From positions 1-64,000 of the forward strand of contig NZ_JAQIYM010000017.1 in the NCBI RefSeq assembly GCF_028823535.1: DNA of 64,000 nt, given 5' to 3'. This document shows positions 44,643 to 53,672 of the stretch, in pieces (the stretch's first letter is position 1; every line of letters begins with the position of its first letter). The notes below the pieces were generated by a model. That model saw only the letters and a program-made list of their open reading frames with translations, ran no database searches and was not told where the DNA came from. The position numbers and the translations under genes were made by a program. Source of the DNA: Pseudomonas serbica (GTDB lineage: Bacteria; Pseudomonadota; Gammaproteobacteria; Pseudomonadales; Pseudomonadaceae).

Positions 44643-45707
44643 ATGACAAGCCAACCGACAACCATCAGCACCGAGAATGATCCACGCTGGGCCGCGGTGC
44701 TCGCCCGCGACCCACAAGCGGACGGACAGTTTGTCTACGCGGTGAAGACCACCGGGATCTACTGCAACCCCAGCAGCCTCTCGCGCTTGCCAAAACCGCA
44801 AAATGTCGAATTCTTCGACAACGCCGAACAGGCCCAGGCCGCGGGTTATCGCCCAAGCAAGCGCGCGGCCACGGATCAAAGCGCTGTCGCCACACAACAT
44901 GCTGCCACCGTGGCCGCCGCGTGCCGCCAAATCGAAAGCGCCGAGGCGCTGCCGGCGCTGAACGAACTGGCCGAAGCGGCAGGCCTGAGCAGCTTTCACT
45001 TCCATCGGGTGTTCAAGTCCGTGACCGGCCTGACGCCCAAAGGCTATGCCGCGGCCCACCGTTCGCGCCGGGTGCGCGAGCGGCTGGCGGATGGTCGCTC
45101 GGTCACTGAGGCGTTATACGATGCCGGCTTCAATTCCAACAGCCGGTTCTATGAGGCGGCGGATCAGGTGCTGGGGATGAAGCCCACCGATTACCGTGAC
45201 GGAGGGCAAAACAATGACATCCGTTTTGCGGTTGGCCAGTGTTCCCTCGGCGCGATTGTGGTGGCGCAAAGCGAGCGAGGCGTTTGCGCGATTCTCCTTG
45301 GGGATGATCCGCAGCAACTGGTTTGCGACCTGCAGGACAAGTTTCGCCGCGCCAATCTGATCGGCGCCGACCAGGCCTTCGAACAGTTGATCGCCAGGGT
45401 CGTGGGTTTCATCGAGGCACCGGCCCTGGGCCTGGACTTGCCGCTGGATGTGCGCGGCACGGCGTTTCAGGAACGGGTCTGGCAAGCGCTACGGGAAATT
45501 CCCGCCGGCAGCACCGCCAGCTACGCCGACATCGCCCAACGCATCGGCGCGCCCAAAGCGGTTCGCGCCGTGGCACAAGCCTGTGGCGCCAACAGCCTGG
45601 CGGTCGCAATCCCCTGCCACCGGGTGGTGCGCAGCGATGGCAATCTGTCGGGGTATCGTTGGGGGGTGGAGCGCAAGCGGCAATTGCTGGAGCGGGAAAA
45701 GCCGTGA
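44643..45707 (+). CDS. ada: Ada-type regulator/methyltransferase with degenerate zinc site
   Basis: A 354-residue Ada-like protein: N-terminal methylphosphotriester domain (1-80), AraC-type helix-turn-helix (LNELAEAAGLSSFHFHRVFKSVTGLTPKGYAA), and a C-terminal O6-alkylguanine transferase with the active Cys325 (IPCHRVV). The N-domain keeps only Cys41 (GIYCNPSS); the other three zinc-binding positions are Ser45, Ser72 and Ala75 (RPSKRA where RPCKRC is usual). Loss of zinc should abolish activation by DNA phosphotriester methylation, so control of the operon may work differently. It is the last gene after the 2OG oxygenase and alkB. Confidence 0.92.
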   Translation: MTSQPTTISTENDPRWAAVLARDPQADGQFVYAVKTTGIYCNPSSLSRLPKPQNVEFFDNAEQAQAAGYRPSKRAATDQSAVATQHAATVAAACRQIESAEALPALNELAEAAGLSSFHFHRVFKSVTGLTPKGYAAAHRSRRVRERLADGRSVTEALYDAGFNSNSRFYEAADQVLGMKPTDYRDGGQNNDIRFAVGQCSLGAIVVAQSERGVCAILLGDDPQQLVCDLQDKFRRANLIGADQAFEQLIARVVGFIEAPALGLDLPLDVRGTAFQERVWQALREIPAGSTASYADIAQRIGAPKAVRAVAQACGANSLAVAIPCHRVVRSDGNLSGYRWGVERKRQLLEREKP

Positions 45708-45744
45708 ATGGAGGTTGATGTGGTGCGGCCGCCCCCGTTTCTGA

Positions 45745-46728
45745 TCAGCGATTCACATCCACCACCACCCGCCCCCGCAATTGTCCCGCCAGCAGGCGCG
45801 GCGCAGCCTCGATCGCTTCGCTCAAACCGATTTCGTGGCTGATCAGTGGCAACAGGGCAAAGTCCAGGTCCTTGGCCAAACGCCCCCAGGCCTCTACACG
45901 CCGGGCTTTCGGTTGGGTCACGCTGTTAATCCCGGCCAGGGTCACGCCGCGCAGGATAAAGGGTGCGACGGAGCCTGGAAAATCCATGCCCTGGGCCAGA
46001 CCGCAGGCGGCCACGGTGCCTTCGGATTTGGTACTGGCGCAGGCGTTGGCCAGGGTATGGCTACCTACGGAGTCGATGACTGCAGCCCAACGTTCCTTGG
46101 CCAGCGGCTTGCCCGGCTCGGACAAGCTGGCGCGGTCGATGATTTCGCCGGCGCCCAGTTGCTTGAGGTATTCGTGCTCCGACAGGCGCCCGGTGGAAGC
46201 GACCACCCGATAGCCGAGCTTGCTCAGCAAGGCGATGGCGAAACTGCCGACACCGCCGTTGGCCCCGGTGACCAGCACTTCGCCCTGCTCGGGTGTCACA
46301 CCGTTGCGTTCCAGCGCCATGATGCACAGCATCGCCGTGTAGCCTGCCGTACCGATGGCCATTGCCTGCGCCTCAGTGAATGCCTCGGGCAGCGCAATCA
46401 GCCACTCGCCCTTCAGGCGGGCCTTCTGCGCCAGCCCGCCCCAATGCCCTTCACCCACCCCCCAACCATTGAGCAGGACTTTGTCACCGACCTTGTAGTC
46501 CGGATGCCCGCTGACTTCGACGGTCCCTGCCAGATCGATCCCCGGCACCATCGGGAATTTTCGCACCACCGGGCTGCTGCCGGTGATCGCCAGGCCATCC
46601 TTGAAATTCAGCGTGCTGTACGCCACACGCACCGTCACATCGCCCTCAGGCAACTGGTCTTCATTAATCTGTTGCAGTGTGGCCCGGTAACCGCTTTCGT
46701 CTTTATCGATCAAAATACCTTGGAACAT
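45745..46728 (-). CDS. YhdH/YhfP-type quinone oxidoreductase (AcuI-like)
   Basis: A 327-residue zinc-independent medium-chain reductase. The N-terminal catalytic domain holds YSTLNFKDGLAITG and PMVPGIDLAGTV; the nucleotide site is VLVTGANGGVGSFAIALLSKLGY. Length and motifs fit E. coli YhdH/AcuI, an NADPH-dependent acryloyl-CoA reductase, so reduction of acryloyl-CoA or similar enoyl compounds is the best guess. Divergent from nitronate monooxygenase. Confidence 0.92.
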   Translation of the reverse strand: MFQGILIDKDESGYRATLQQINEDQLPEGDVTVRVAYSTLNFKDGLAITGSSPVVRKFPMVPGIDLAGTVEVSGHPDYKVGDKVLLNGWGVGEGHWGGLAQKARLKGEWLIALPEAFTEAQAMAIGTAGYTAMLCIMALERNGVTPEQGEVLVTGANGGVGSFAIALLSKLGYRVVASTGRLSEHEYLKQLGAGEIIDRASLSEPGKPLAKERWAAVIDSVGSHTLANACASTKSEGTVAACGLAQGMDFPGSVAPFILRGVTLAGINSVTQPKARRVEAWGRLAKDLDFALLPLISHEIGLSEAIEAAPRLLAGQLRGRVVVDVNR

Positions 46729-46848
46729 CGCGGCCTCCTGGTGAGATCACCTGTTGTGGTGTGATTTAAATACCACATCGCAAAAAAATCCCGTACTCGA
46801 CTTTAAGCCAATATGATGGACCGCTATCAACGACGGAGTACCGCTGAA

Positions 46849-47913
46849 ATGAGCCAATGGCCAGATACTCGTTTGCTTGACCTGCTCGGGATCGAACTGC
46901 CGATCATCCAGGCCCCCATGGCCGGCGCCACCACCGCTGCCATGGTCATCGCGGCGAGCAACGCCGGCGGTCTCGGCTCGATGCCGGCCGCGATGTTGAG
47001 CGTCGAGCAATTGCGTGACGAGCTCAAGAACATTCGTCAACACTGCCAGCGTCCGATCAACGTCAACTTCTTCTGCCATCAACCGCCGACGCTCGACGAG
47101 CAACGCGCCCAGGGCTGGAAGAAACTGCTGCAACCCTATTATCGCGAACTGGGTGCCGACTTCGACGCGCCGACACCAGTCTCCAACCGCGCGCCGTTCG
47201 ATGAGGCGGCCTGCGCAGTGGTCGAAGCGTTGCGCCCGGAGGTCGTGAGTTTCCACTTTGGCCTGCCGGAAAAATCCCTCCTGGATCGAGTGAAAGCCAC
47301 CGGGGCAAAAGTGCTGTCCTCGGCTACCACGGTCGAAGAAGCCCTCTGGCTCGAGCAGCACGGCTGCGACGCCATCATCGCCATGGGTTACGAAGCCGGC
47401 GGGCACCGGGGCATGTTTCTCAGTGAAGACCTGAGCAGCCAGGTCGGTACGTTCGCCCTGGTGCCACAGGTCGTCGATGCGGTGAACGTACCGGTGATTG
47501 CCGCTGGCGGCATTGCCGATGCGCGGGGAGTGGCGGCGGCGTTCATGCTGGGGGCATCGGCGGTGCAAGTGGGCACGGCGTATCTGTTCACGCCAGAGGC
47601 CAAGGTCAGTGCTTCGCATCACAAGGCGTTGCGCACTGCCAGGGAAAGCGAGACGGCGCTCACCAATATTTTCACCGGTCGCCCGGCACGGGGGATCCTC
47701 AATCGGGTGATGCGCGAGCTCGGACCGATGAGCGCCCAGGCGCCAAGCTTCCCCCTCGCGGGCGGTGCATTGATGCCATTGCGCGCCAAAGGCGAAGCCG
47801 ACTTCAGCAATCTCTGGGCCGGCCAGGCCTTTACCCTGGGGGTCGAGTCGAGCAGCGCTGAACTGACCCGGCGCCTGGCTGAGGACGGCTTGGCGAAATT
47901 GCTTCAACGCTGA
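46849..47913 (+). CDS. nitronate monooxygenase
   Basis: A 354-residue FMN-dependent TIM-barrel enzyme (NMO class I/2-nitropropane dioxygenase-like) that oxidises toxic alkyl nitronates. Signatures are IELPIIQAPMAGATT, VNFFCHQPP, the GYEAGGHRG motif with the catalytic His, VIAAGGIADARGVAAAFMLGASAVQVGTAYL for phosphate binding, and the C-terminal NLWAGQA. The start at 46849 has GGAG upstream; the frame begins 12 codons earlier without a site. Confidence 0.93.
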   Translation: MSQWPDTRLLDLLGIELPIIQAPMAGATTAAMVIAASNAGGLGSMPAAMLSVEQLRDELKNIRQHCQRPINVNFFCHQPPTLDEQRAQGWKKLLQPYYRELGADFDAPTPVSNRAPFDEAACAVVEALRPEVVSFHFGLPEKSLLDRVKATGAKVLSSATTVEEALWLEQHGCDAIIAMGYEAGGHRGMFLSEDLSSQVGTFALVPQVVDAVNVPVIAAGGIADARGVAAAFMLGASAVQVGTAYLFTPEAKVSASHHKALRTARESETALTNIFTGRPARGILNRVMRELGPMSAQAPSFPLAGGALMPLRAKGEADFSNLWAGQAFTLGVESSSAELTRRLAEDGLAKLLQR

Positions 47914-47980
47914 TGGTTATGGCGGGTGACATCCTCACTCGCCATAACCGCGTTGCAACGCATTCCGTTCAGCGGCATTT

Positions 47981-48006
47981 CGCTATATATTCCGATATAT
48001 AGCGAT
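47981..48006. promoter_or_regulatory. ModE operator upstream of modA
   Basis: Perfect 10-bp arms TCGCTATATA and TATATAGCGA with a 6-nt spacer (TTCCGA), 40 bp before the modA start. This matches the ModE box (CGNTATATA-N6-TATATANCG) by which molybdate-bound ModE represses modABC. No modE gene is in the window. Confidence 0.92.
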
Positions 48007-48045
48007 TGACCTTCTTGCAGCATGTGCCTTCGACGGAGCCGCTTC

Positions 48046-48810
48046 ATGACTTGTGCCTCACGTTTTGCCCCCACCTGCCTGGCGACCCTGCTCGCCGTGT
48101 TCGCCTTCGGCTCTGCCCAGGCGGACGAGGTGCAGGTCGCTGTCGCTGCCAACTTCACCGCGCCGATCCGGGCCATCGCCGCCGATTTCGAGAAGGACAC
48201 CGGGCACAAGCTGGTCACGGCCTTCGGTGCCACCGGCCAGTTCTACACCCAGATCAAGAATGGCGCGCCGTTCGAAGTGTTCCTCTCGGCAGACGACACC
48301 ACCGCGCAAAAACTTGAAGCCGAAGGCGACACCGTCAAGGGCTCTCGCTTCACCTACGCCATCGGCACGCTGGCACTGTGGTCGGCCAAGGAAGGTTACG
48401 TCGATACCCAGGGCAAAGTGCTGGCCGATAACAAGTATCAGCATCTGTCGATCGCCAACCCGAAAACCGCACCCTATGGCCTGGCAGCCACCCAGGTCCT
48501 GGCCAGGCAGGGCCTGGCCGACAAGGTCAAGGACAAGATCGTCGAAGGCCAGAACATCACCCAGGCCTACCAGTTCGTGTCCACCGGCAACGCCGAGCTG
48601 GGCTTTGTCGCCCTGTCGCAGGTCTACAAGGACGGCAAGATCACCAGCGGTTCGGCGTGGATCGTGCCGGCCAGCCTGCACGACCCGATCAAACAGGACG
48701 CGGTCATCCTCAACAAGGGCAAGGACAACCCGGCCGCCAAGGCACTGGTTGACTACCTCAAGGGACCAAAAGCCGCTGCCATCATCCAGTCCTATGGTTA
48801 CCAAATCTAA
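48046..48810 (+). CDS. modA: molybdate-binding periplasmic protein
   Basis: A 254-residue secreted binding protein (signal peptide ending SAQA near residue 26, mature DEVQVAVAANFTAPIRAIAADFEK). The oxyanion site residues lie in AANFT, ATGQF and NPKTAPYGLAA. It captures molybdate (or tungstate) for ModBC. First gene of modABC, behind a ModE operator; its stop is immediately followed by modB. The start at 48046 is the ATG that gives the proper signal peptide. Confidence 0.95.
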   Translation: MTCASRFAPTCLATLLAVFAFGSAQADEVQVAVAANFTAPIRAIAADFEKDTGHKLVTAFGATGQFYTQIKNGAPFEVFLSADDTTAQKLEAEGDTVKGSRFTYAIGTLALWSAKEGYVDTQGKVLADNKYQHLSIANPKTAPYGLAATQVLARQGLADKVKDKIVEGQNITQAYQFVSTGNAELGFVALSQVYKDGKITSGSAWIVPASLHDPIKQDAVILNKGKDNPAAKALVDYLKGPKAAAIIQSYGYQI

Positions 48811-49491
48811 ATGTCGCTGACGAGTGCCGATTTCTCCGCCATCTGGCTAACCCTGAAACTGGCGTCGCTGACGACCGTCATCCTGTTGCTGGTTGGCACT
48901 CCGCTGGCGTTATGGCTCTCGCGCACCCAATCCTGGCTGCGCGGCCCGGTCGGGGCGATCGTCGCCCTGCCCCTGGTGCTGCCACCCACGGTGATCGGTT
49001 TCTATCTATTACTGGCGCTCGGCCCCCACGGCTTTGTCGGCCAGCTCACCCAATCCCTGGGCCTGGGCACCCTCACGTTCAGTTTCGCAGGCCTGGTGAT
49101 CGGATCGGTACTGTATTCGATGCCGTTCGTGGTCCAGCCGCTGCAGAACGCATTTTCCGCCATCGGCACTCGCCCACTGGAGGTGGCCGCGACCTTGCGC
49201 GCCGGCCCCTGGGACAGTTTTTTCAGCGTCACCCTGCCCCTGGCGCGACCTGGCTTCATCACCGCGGCCATCCTCGGCTTCGCCCATACGGTCGGCGAAT
49301 TCGGCGTGGTGCTGATGATCGGCGGCAACATCCCCGACAAGACCCGAGTGGTCTCGGTGCAGATCTACGATCACGTCGAAGCCATGGAATATGCCCAGGC
49401 CCATTGGCTGGCCGGCGTCATGCTGGCGTTCTCCTTTGCGGTGCTGCTGGCGCTGTACTCCAGCCGGTCAACCAAAACGGGCTGGAGTTGA
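48811..49491 (+). CDS. modB: molybdate ABC transporter permease
   Basis: A 226-residue inner-membrane permease with about five helices and the EAA loop EVAATLRAGPWDSFFSVTLPLARPG that docks ModC. It begins directly at the base after the modA stop and ends 3 bp before modC. Confidence 0.96.
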   Translation: MSLTSADFSAIWLTLKLASLTTVILLLVGTPLALWLSRTQSWLRGPVGAIVALPLVLPPTVIGFYLLLALGPHGFVGQLTQSLGLGTLTFSFAGLVIGSVLYSMPFVVQPLQNAFSAIGTRPLEVAATLRAGPWDSFFSVTLPLARPGFITAAILGFAHTVGEFGVVLMIGGNIPDKTRVVSVQIYDHVEAMEYAQAHWLAGVMLAFSFAVLLALYSSRSTKTGWS

Positions 49492-49494
49492 TCG

Positions 49495-50574
49495 ATGATT
49501 CACACGCGTCTGAAATTGAGCTATCCGGGGTTCGCCCTCGATGTCGACCTGCAGTTGCCCGGCCGTGGGGTGACGGCGCTTTTCGGTCACTCAGGGTCTG
49601 GCAAGACCACCTGCCTGCGCTGCATTGCGGGCCTGGAACGGGCCGGACAGGGTTTTATCCAGGTCAACGATGAAGTCTGGCAAGACAGCGACAAGGGGAT
49701 TTTTGTCGCGCCGCACAAGCGCGCCCTGGGTTACGTTTTTCAGGAAGCCAGCCTGTTTCCTCATCTGTCGGTGCTGGCCAACCTGCAGTTCGGCCTCAAG
49801 CGCATTCCCCGGCAACAGCGCCGGGTCGACATGGCCCACGCGACCGAGCTGCTCGGCATCAGCCACTTGCTCGATCGGCATCCGCAGCACCTGTCCGGCG
49901 GCGAACGCCAGCGCGTCGGCATGGCGCGCGCCCTGCTCACCAGCCCCACATTGTTGTTGATGGACGAACCGCTGGCCGCACTGGACGCGCAGCGCAAAAG
50001 TGAAATCCTGCCTTACCTGCAACGCCTGCACGATGAGCTGGAGATCCCGGTGCTCTATGTCAGCCACTCCCAGGATGAAGTCGCGCAGCTGGCCGACCAT
50101 ATCGTCCTGCTCAGCGACGGCCAGGCGCTGGCCAGCGGCCCCATCGGCCAGACCCTGGCACGCCTCGACCTGCCGTTGGCGCTGGGTGACGACGCCGGTG
50201 TGGTGATCCAGGGTCATGTCGCGGCCTACGACGCCCACTACCAGTTGTTGACGTTGCAGCTGCCCGACACCGACCTGAACATTCGCGTGGCCCACACGCC
50301 GATGGCCGCAGGCCAGGCATTACGCTGCAAGGTCCAGGCGCGGGATGTCAGCCTGAGCCTGCACGGCGACGAGCAAAGCAGCATCCTCAATCGCCTGCCG
50401 GTCACGGTGGTCAGTGAAATGGCGGCCGACAACAGCGCCCATGTGCTGGTACGCCTGGATGCCGCCGGCAGTCCGTTGCTGGCGCGTATCACCCGCTATT
50501 CCCGGGATCACCTCAACCTGCACCCGGGCCAACGCCTGTGGGCGCAGATCAAGGCCGTGGCGGTACTGGCGTAA
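49495..50574 (+). CDS. modC: molybdate ABC transporter ATP-binding protein
   Basis: A 359-residue ATPase with Walker A FGHSGSGKTT, Q-loop YVFQEASLFPHLSV, signature LSGGERQRVGMARAL, Walker B LLLMDEPLAALD and switch His in YVSHSQDEV. The C-terminal 100 residues form a molybdate-binding TOBE/Mop domain (IRVAHTPMAAGQALRCKVQARDVSLSL). It powers import with ModAB. Confidence 0.96.
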   Translation: MIHTRLKLSYPGFALDVDLQLPGRGVTALFGHSGSGKTTCLRCIAGLERAGQGFIQVNDEVWQDSDKGIFVAPHKRALGYVFQEASLFPHLSVLANLQFGLKRIPRQQRRVDMAHATELLGISHLLDRHPQHLSGGERQRVGMARALLTSPTLLLMDEPLAALDAQRKSEILPYLQRLHDELEIPVLYVSHSQDEVAQLADHIVLLSDGQALASGPIGQTLARLDLPLALGDDAGVVIQGHVAAYDAHYQLLTLQLPDTDLNIRVAHTPMAAGQALRCKVQARDVSLSLHGDEQSSILNRLPVTVVSEMAADNSAHVLVRLDAAGSPLLARITRYSRDHLNLHPGQRLWAQIKAVAVLA

Positions 50575-50657
50575 CTCGTTATAAGGTCGGGGCGGGGGCA
50601 CGACTGCTGCGGCGTGGGGTCAATGGCTGTAACGCCCCCTCGCCCAGGACAATCGCC

Positions 50658-51677
50658 ATGCCCGATGCACTGCCCCGAGACCTGCACTACGTCGATGACA
50701 CCCAGCCGGGCATTACCCGGCGCAAACTGCGCGGCAAGTTCTGCTATTTCGAGCCTTCAGGCCAGCGCATCGTCGACCCGGAGGAGATTCAACGCATCAA
50801 CGCCCTGGCGGTGCCACCGGCCTACACCAACGTGTGGATCTGCCCGGATCCGCGCGGGCACTTGCAAGCCACCGGCCGCGACGCCCGCGGGCGCAAGCAG
50901 TACCGCTATCACCCGCGCTGGCGCGAGGTGCGCGACACCGACAAATACGCGCGCCTGCGGGATTTCGGCCTGGCCCTGCCGAAGCTGCGCAAGCAGCTGG
51001 AAGCCTTGCTGGCAGCACCAGGTTTCAGTCGCGACAAGGTCATGGCCACGGTCATCACCCTGCTCGATGCGACGCTGATCCGTGTCGGCAATGCCCAGTA
51101 CGCGCGGGACAACCGCTCCTATGGCCTGACCACCCTGCGTAACCGGCATGTGGAGATCAACGGCAGTGCGATCCTGTTCCAGTTTCGCGGCAAGAGTGGC
51201 ATCGAGCATCAGATCACCGTAAAGGACCGGCGGCTGGCGCGGATCGTCAAGCGCTGCCAGGAGATTCCCGGACAAAACCTTTTCCAATACCTCGATGAAA
51301 ACGGAGAGCGGCACACGATCACTTCTGCCGACGTCAACACCTACCTGCAAACCCTGACCGGTGCCGACTTCACCGCCAAGGATTACCGCACCTGGGCCGG
51401 CAGCGCGCTGGCCCTGGCGGTTTTGCGCGAGCTCGAGTGGCAACCCGAGTCACAGGCAAAGCAGCATGTGGTGGCGATGGTCAAAGAGGTCTCCCGGCAG
51501 CTGGGCAACACCCCGGCGGTCTGCCGCAAGTGCTACATCCACCCGGCGGTGCTCGAGGGTTTTTCCCTCGGTGCGCTGGCGCAACTGCCAAGGCCGAGGA
51601 TGCGTAAAGGCCTGCGGGCCGAGGAAGTCGCGCTGGCGATGTTGCTGGAGAAACTGGCGTCTGAACCGACGAACTGA
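50658..51677 (+). CDS. DNA topoisomerase IB (poxvirus type)
   Basis: A 339-residue eukaryote/poxvirus-like type IB topoisomerase that relaxes supercoils through a 3'-phosphotyrosyl intermediate. The N-terminal domain has RKLRGKFCYFEPSGQRI and NVWICPDPRGHLQATGRDARGRKQYRYHPRW; the catalytic domain has RVGNAQYARDNRSYGLTTLRNRHV (Arg), QFRGKSG (Lys), and the nucleophile Tyr293 in CRKCYIHPAVLEGF. The ATG at 50658 has AGGA 8 nt upstream. Confidence 0.94.
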   Translation: MPDALPRDLHYVDDTQPGITRRKLRGKFCYFEPSGQRIVDPEEIQRINALAVPPAYTNVWICPDPRGHLQATGRDARGRKQYRYHPRWREVRDTDKYARLRDFGLALPKLRKQLEALLAAPGFSRDKVMATVITLLDATLIRVGNAQYARDNRSYGLTTLRNRHVEINGSAILFQFRGKSGIEHQITVKDRRLARIVKRCQEIPGQNLFQYLDENGERHTITSADVNTYLQTLTGADFTAKDYRTWAGSALALAVLRELEWQPESQAKQHVVAMVKEVSRQLGNTPAVCRKCYIHPAVLEGFSLGALAQLPRPRMRKGLRAEEVALAMLLEKLASEPTN

Positions 51678-51749
51678 CCCGCCTATTTTTTGCACGATTG
51701 CAAATGGCTTCTATAGTTGATCTGTACACGAATCAGCTGCGGTGAAGCC

Positions 51750-51971
51750 ATGGAAGACATTTTCGTCGTCAAGCGCTGCAACAAGATCATCATCCATGGA
51801 CGCCGGGCTGGAGAAACCGTGCATCAACCCGCTGACGCCACCGTCTGGTACCGCATCGCCGATACTCGCACCAATGGCTTTATCGGGGACGGTTACGATC
51901 TTGAACACGATGCCCAACACGTTTGCCGACAACTCAATGCCCGATCACAAATGACGGTCCGGCAAGGCTGA
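51750..51971 (+). CDS. small hypothetical protein
   Basis: A 73-residue soluble protein (MEDIFVVKRCNKIIIHGRRAGETVHQPADATVWYRIADTRTNGFIGDGYD...). GGTGAAG upstream of the ATG is a poor ribosome site. The sequence suggests one small beta-rich domain. Nothing is known to me. A terminator lies shortly after it. Confidence 0.6.
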   Translation: MEDIFVVKRCNKIIIHGRRAGETVHQPADATVWYRIADTRTNGFIGDGYDLEHDAQHVCRQLNARSQMTVRQG

Positions 51972-52040
51972 CGAACATTCGCCAACCGGTTACGGGTCTA
52001 TACTGAAACAGTGCTGAAGGATCAGCGCTCCATCGGTGGA

Positions 52041-52064
52041 AAGCTCGCTTGCGGCGGGCTTTTT
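52041..52064 (+). terminator. intrinsic terminator
   Basis: AAGCTCGC-TTGCG-GCGGGCTT (one G-U pair) followed by Ts, between the small genes at 51750 and 52103. Confidence 0.82.
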
Positions 52065-52102
52065 ACTGCCAATCCTCAGGTTTCTTCAACGGAGGTGTTT
52101 TC

Positions 52103-52333
52103 ATGTCCGAAAAAGAGTCCATCACCACCCTGCTCACCCTGCTCGACTCCCGTCAGGTTCGCCTGGCTGCAGCTTGCAAGGAAATCGCCGACTGGGTCGA
52201 TCATCAAGGCGGGCACCCGACTGCCCTCAGGATCCGTGACCGGCTGAACGACATCGAGAAGGATACGCCCCTGATCCGCAACACCCTGTCGTCGCTGCGG
52301 CCAGTCGAGCCGCCTCTGCCACGGTTCAGATGA
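52103..52333 (+). CDS. small hypothetical protein
   Basis: A 76-residue, mainly helical protein (MSEKESITTLLTLLDSRQVRLAAACKEIADWVDHQGGHPTALRIRDRLNDIEKDTPLIRNTL...). GGAGG lies 7 nt before the ATG and a terminator follows about 110 bp downstream. No family recognised. Confidence 0.7.
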   Translation: MSEKESITTLLTLLDSRQVRLAAACKEIADWVDHQGGHPTALRIRDRLNDIEKDTPLIRNTLSSLRPVEPPLPRFR

Positions 52334-52441
52334 TTCTGATCCGGACACCGATGCCCCGACACGCCCTGACGCAGGACGCATGGCCGGCGACGTTATCGTC
52401 ACCGCGCGTGTGCCTGCCTCATCCTTCCCCCCCCCAAAAAA

Positions 52442-52467
52442 CCCAGCCAGGTGCTGGGATTTTTTTG
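52442..52467 (+). terminator. intrinsic terminator
   Basis: CCCAGC-CAGGT-GCTGGG followed by A and seven Ts. Confidence 0.9.
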
Positions 52468-52538
52468 CGCCACAGAGCGGCGAACATCAGCAATACAGGG
52501 TTGTCCAATGATAACCACGCCACGAAGGAGGCGTTCAG

Positions 52539-52823
52539 ATGGTCACCCACTTCAAAATCAGCGGGCATCTGGCCTGCGGACACAAGGGCAACAACCTCAC
52601 CTCCACCGGAGAACTGAATCGGGTCAAATGCAGAAGCTGTCGCAATACCGACGCTTACAAAGAGGCGCGCAAGAACGAACGCAACACTGCCCGTCGCGCC
52701 GCTCGCAAGGCAAAAACCGTTCATGCGCCCAATGACTGGCGCCAGGCCTGGATCGAGCGACTCACCGCCATGGCTGGAATGCAACGGCTACCCCGGGGGT
52801 TTCATGGGCAAGCGTTTGTCTAG
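52539..52823 (+). CDS. small basic protein with possible zinc site
   Basis: A 94-residue basic protein (MVTHFKISGHLACGHKGNNLTSTGELNRVKCRSCRNTDAYKEARKNERN...). The CGH...CRSC arrangement in the first 35 residues resembles a small zinc ribbon, and the following Arg/Lys-rich helix could bind nucleic acid. AAGGAGG lies 7 nt before the ATG. Function unknown. Confidence 0.7.
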   Translation: MVTHFKISGHLACGHKGNNLTSTGELNRVKCRSCRNTDAYKEARKNERNTARRAARKAKTVHAPNDWRQAWIERLTAMAGMQRLPRGFHGQAFV

Positions 52824-53103
52824 AGAGGCAACAGCACTGGGCTGAACCCGTCGGCCCAGTGTTTGATGCGTGCAGTAACATGCGCTTGAAGGACTCCACC
52901 TACCTGCGGCCTTCCTCAGGCCGTGACGAATGGCCTGGGCAAGCATGGCGCCGGTGATTCGACTCTTCCAAAGTTCTCGCAAGCCCGGGCATTGGGCCCG
53001 TCCGATGTGAGGCATTGGCAACAATGGCCTTCCTCGGCTAGGGTCACTTTGCGTAGTGAACCGAGGCGTCTTGATTGGCAGAAATCAGCCCATGGAGGAA
53101 GCG

Positions 53104-53313
53104 ATGTCATCCACCCGTAATGCCGAACAAACCTATCGCCAGTGGTCCAGCCCGATCCTGCTTGAACTCAAGGAGCGAGAGCATCAAATGACCCCGTCAG
53201 ACCGCGAGGCATTGCAAACCATTCTGCTGGAAAGAAGACTGATCAATGTCGGCAACCCTGACGGCATCGATCGACGCAAGGCAGACATCAACGGAGATGA
53301 AAAACAGGAGTAA
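53104..53313 (+). CDS. small hypothetical protein
   Basis: A 69-residue acidic-to-neutral helical protein (MSSTRNAEQTYRQWSSPILLELKEREHQMTPSDREALQTILLERRLINVG...). GGAGGA is well placed before this ATG, so the longer frame from 53056 is not used. Upstream (53032-53066) a bulged hairpin CCTCGG...TCACT/AGTGA...CCGAGG lies in the leader. No family recognised. Confidence 0.65.
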   Translation: MSSTRNAEQTYRQWSSPILLELKEREHQMTPSDREALQTILLERRLINVGNPDGIDRRKADINGDEKQE

Positions 53314-53350
53314 CGACGCAACGGACAGCCATTGACGGAGCCGGAACAAA

Positions 53351-53386
53351 CAAGGGTTTGCGTTAGCGTTCGCCAGCAAACCCTTG
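53351..53386 (-). terminator. terminator downstream of tRNA-Leu
   Basis: Perfect 11-bp stem CAAGGGTTTGC / GCAAACCCTTG with a 14-nt loop, 8 bp beyond the tRNA-Leu 3' end on the minus strand and followed there by a T-rich stretch. Confidence 0.85.
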
Positions 53387-53393
53387 ATCAAGA

Positions 53394-53478
53394 TGGTGCC
53401 CCGAGCCGGAATCGAACCGGCACGCCCTTCGGCGGCAGATTTTAAGTCTGATGTGTCTACCAATTTCACCATCGGGGC
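53394..53478 (-). tRNA. tRNA-Leu (UAA)
   Basis: On the minus strand a class II tRNA of 85 nt including CCA: acceptor stem GCCCCGA paired with TCGGGGC, anticodon TAA in GACTTAAAATC, long variable arm, T-loop GGTTCGAATCC and encoded CCA end. It is normally the last member of the pgsA Gly-Cys-Leu tRNA cluster; here tRNA-Cys is about 10 kb upstream. Confidence 0.97.
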
Positions 53479-53672
53479 ATGGGAAATGCAAAAGCAGGTG
53501 CTGATTTAACCCTAAAACAAAACCAGAATCAATCACTTAGGAAATGATGTTGTCGAAGTCGTAATGGGTCGTTTTCACCCGCCTTGAAACGTTTCGATGG
53601 TGGTTTCGGATCAGAAAGGACGCCGGCGATGTGTCATCAGCCGTCCCCATATCCAAGGATCGGACACCCGAG

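Noticed and set aside
53479..53672. Possible copy of the tRNA-Cys 3' end marking an integrated island
   Set aside because: I looked for the TGGAGGCCGAG-type duplicate near the left end of the accessory block and found none, so tRNA-Cys-directed integration is not supported.
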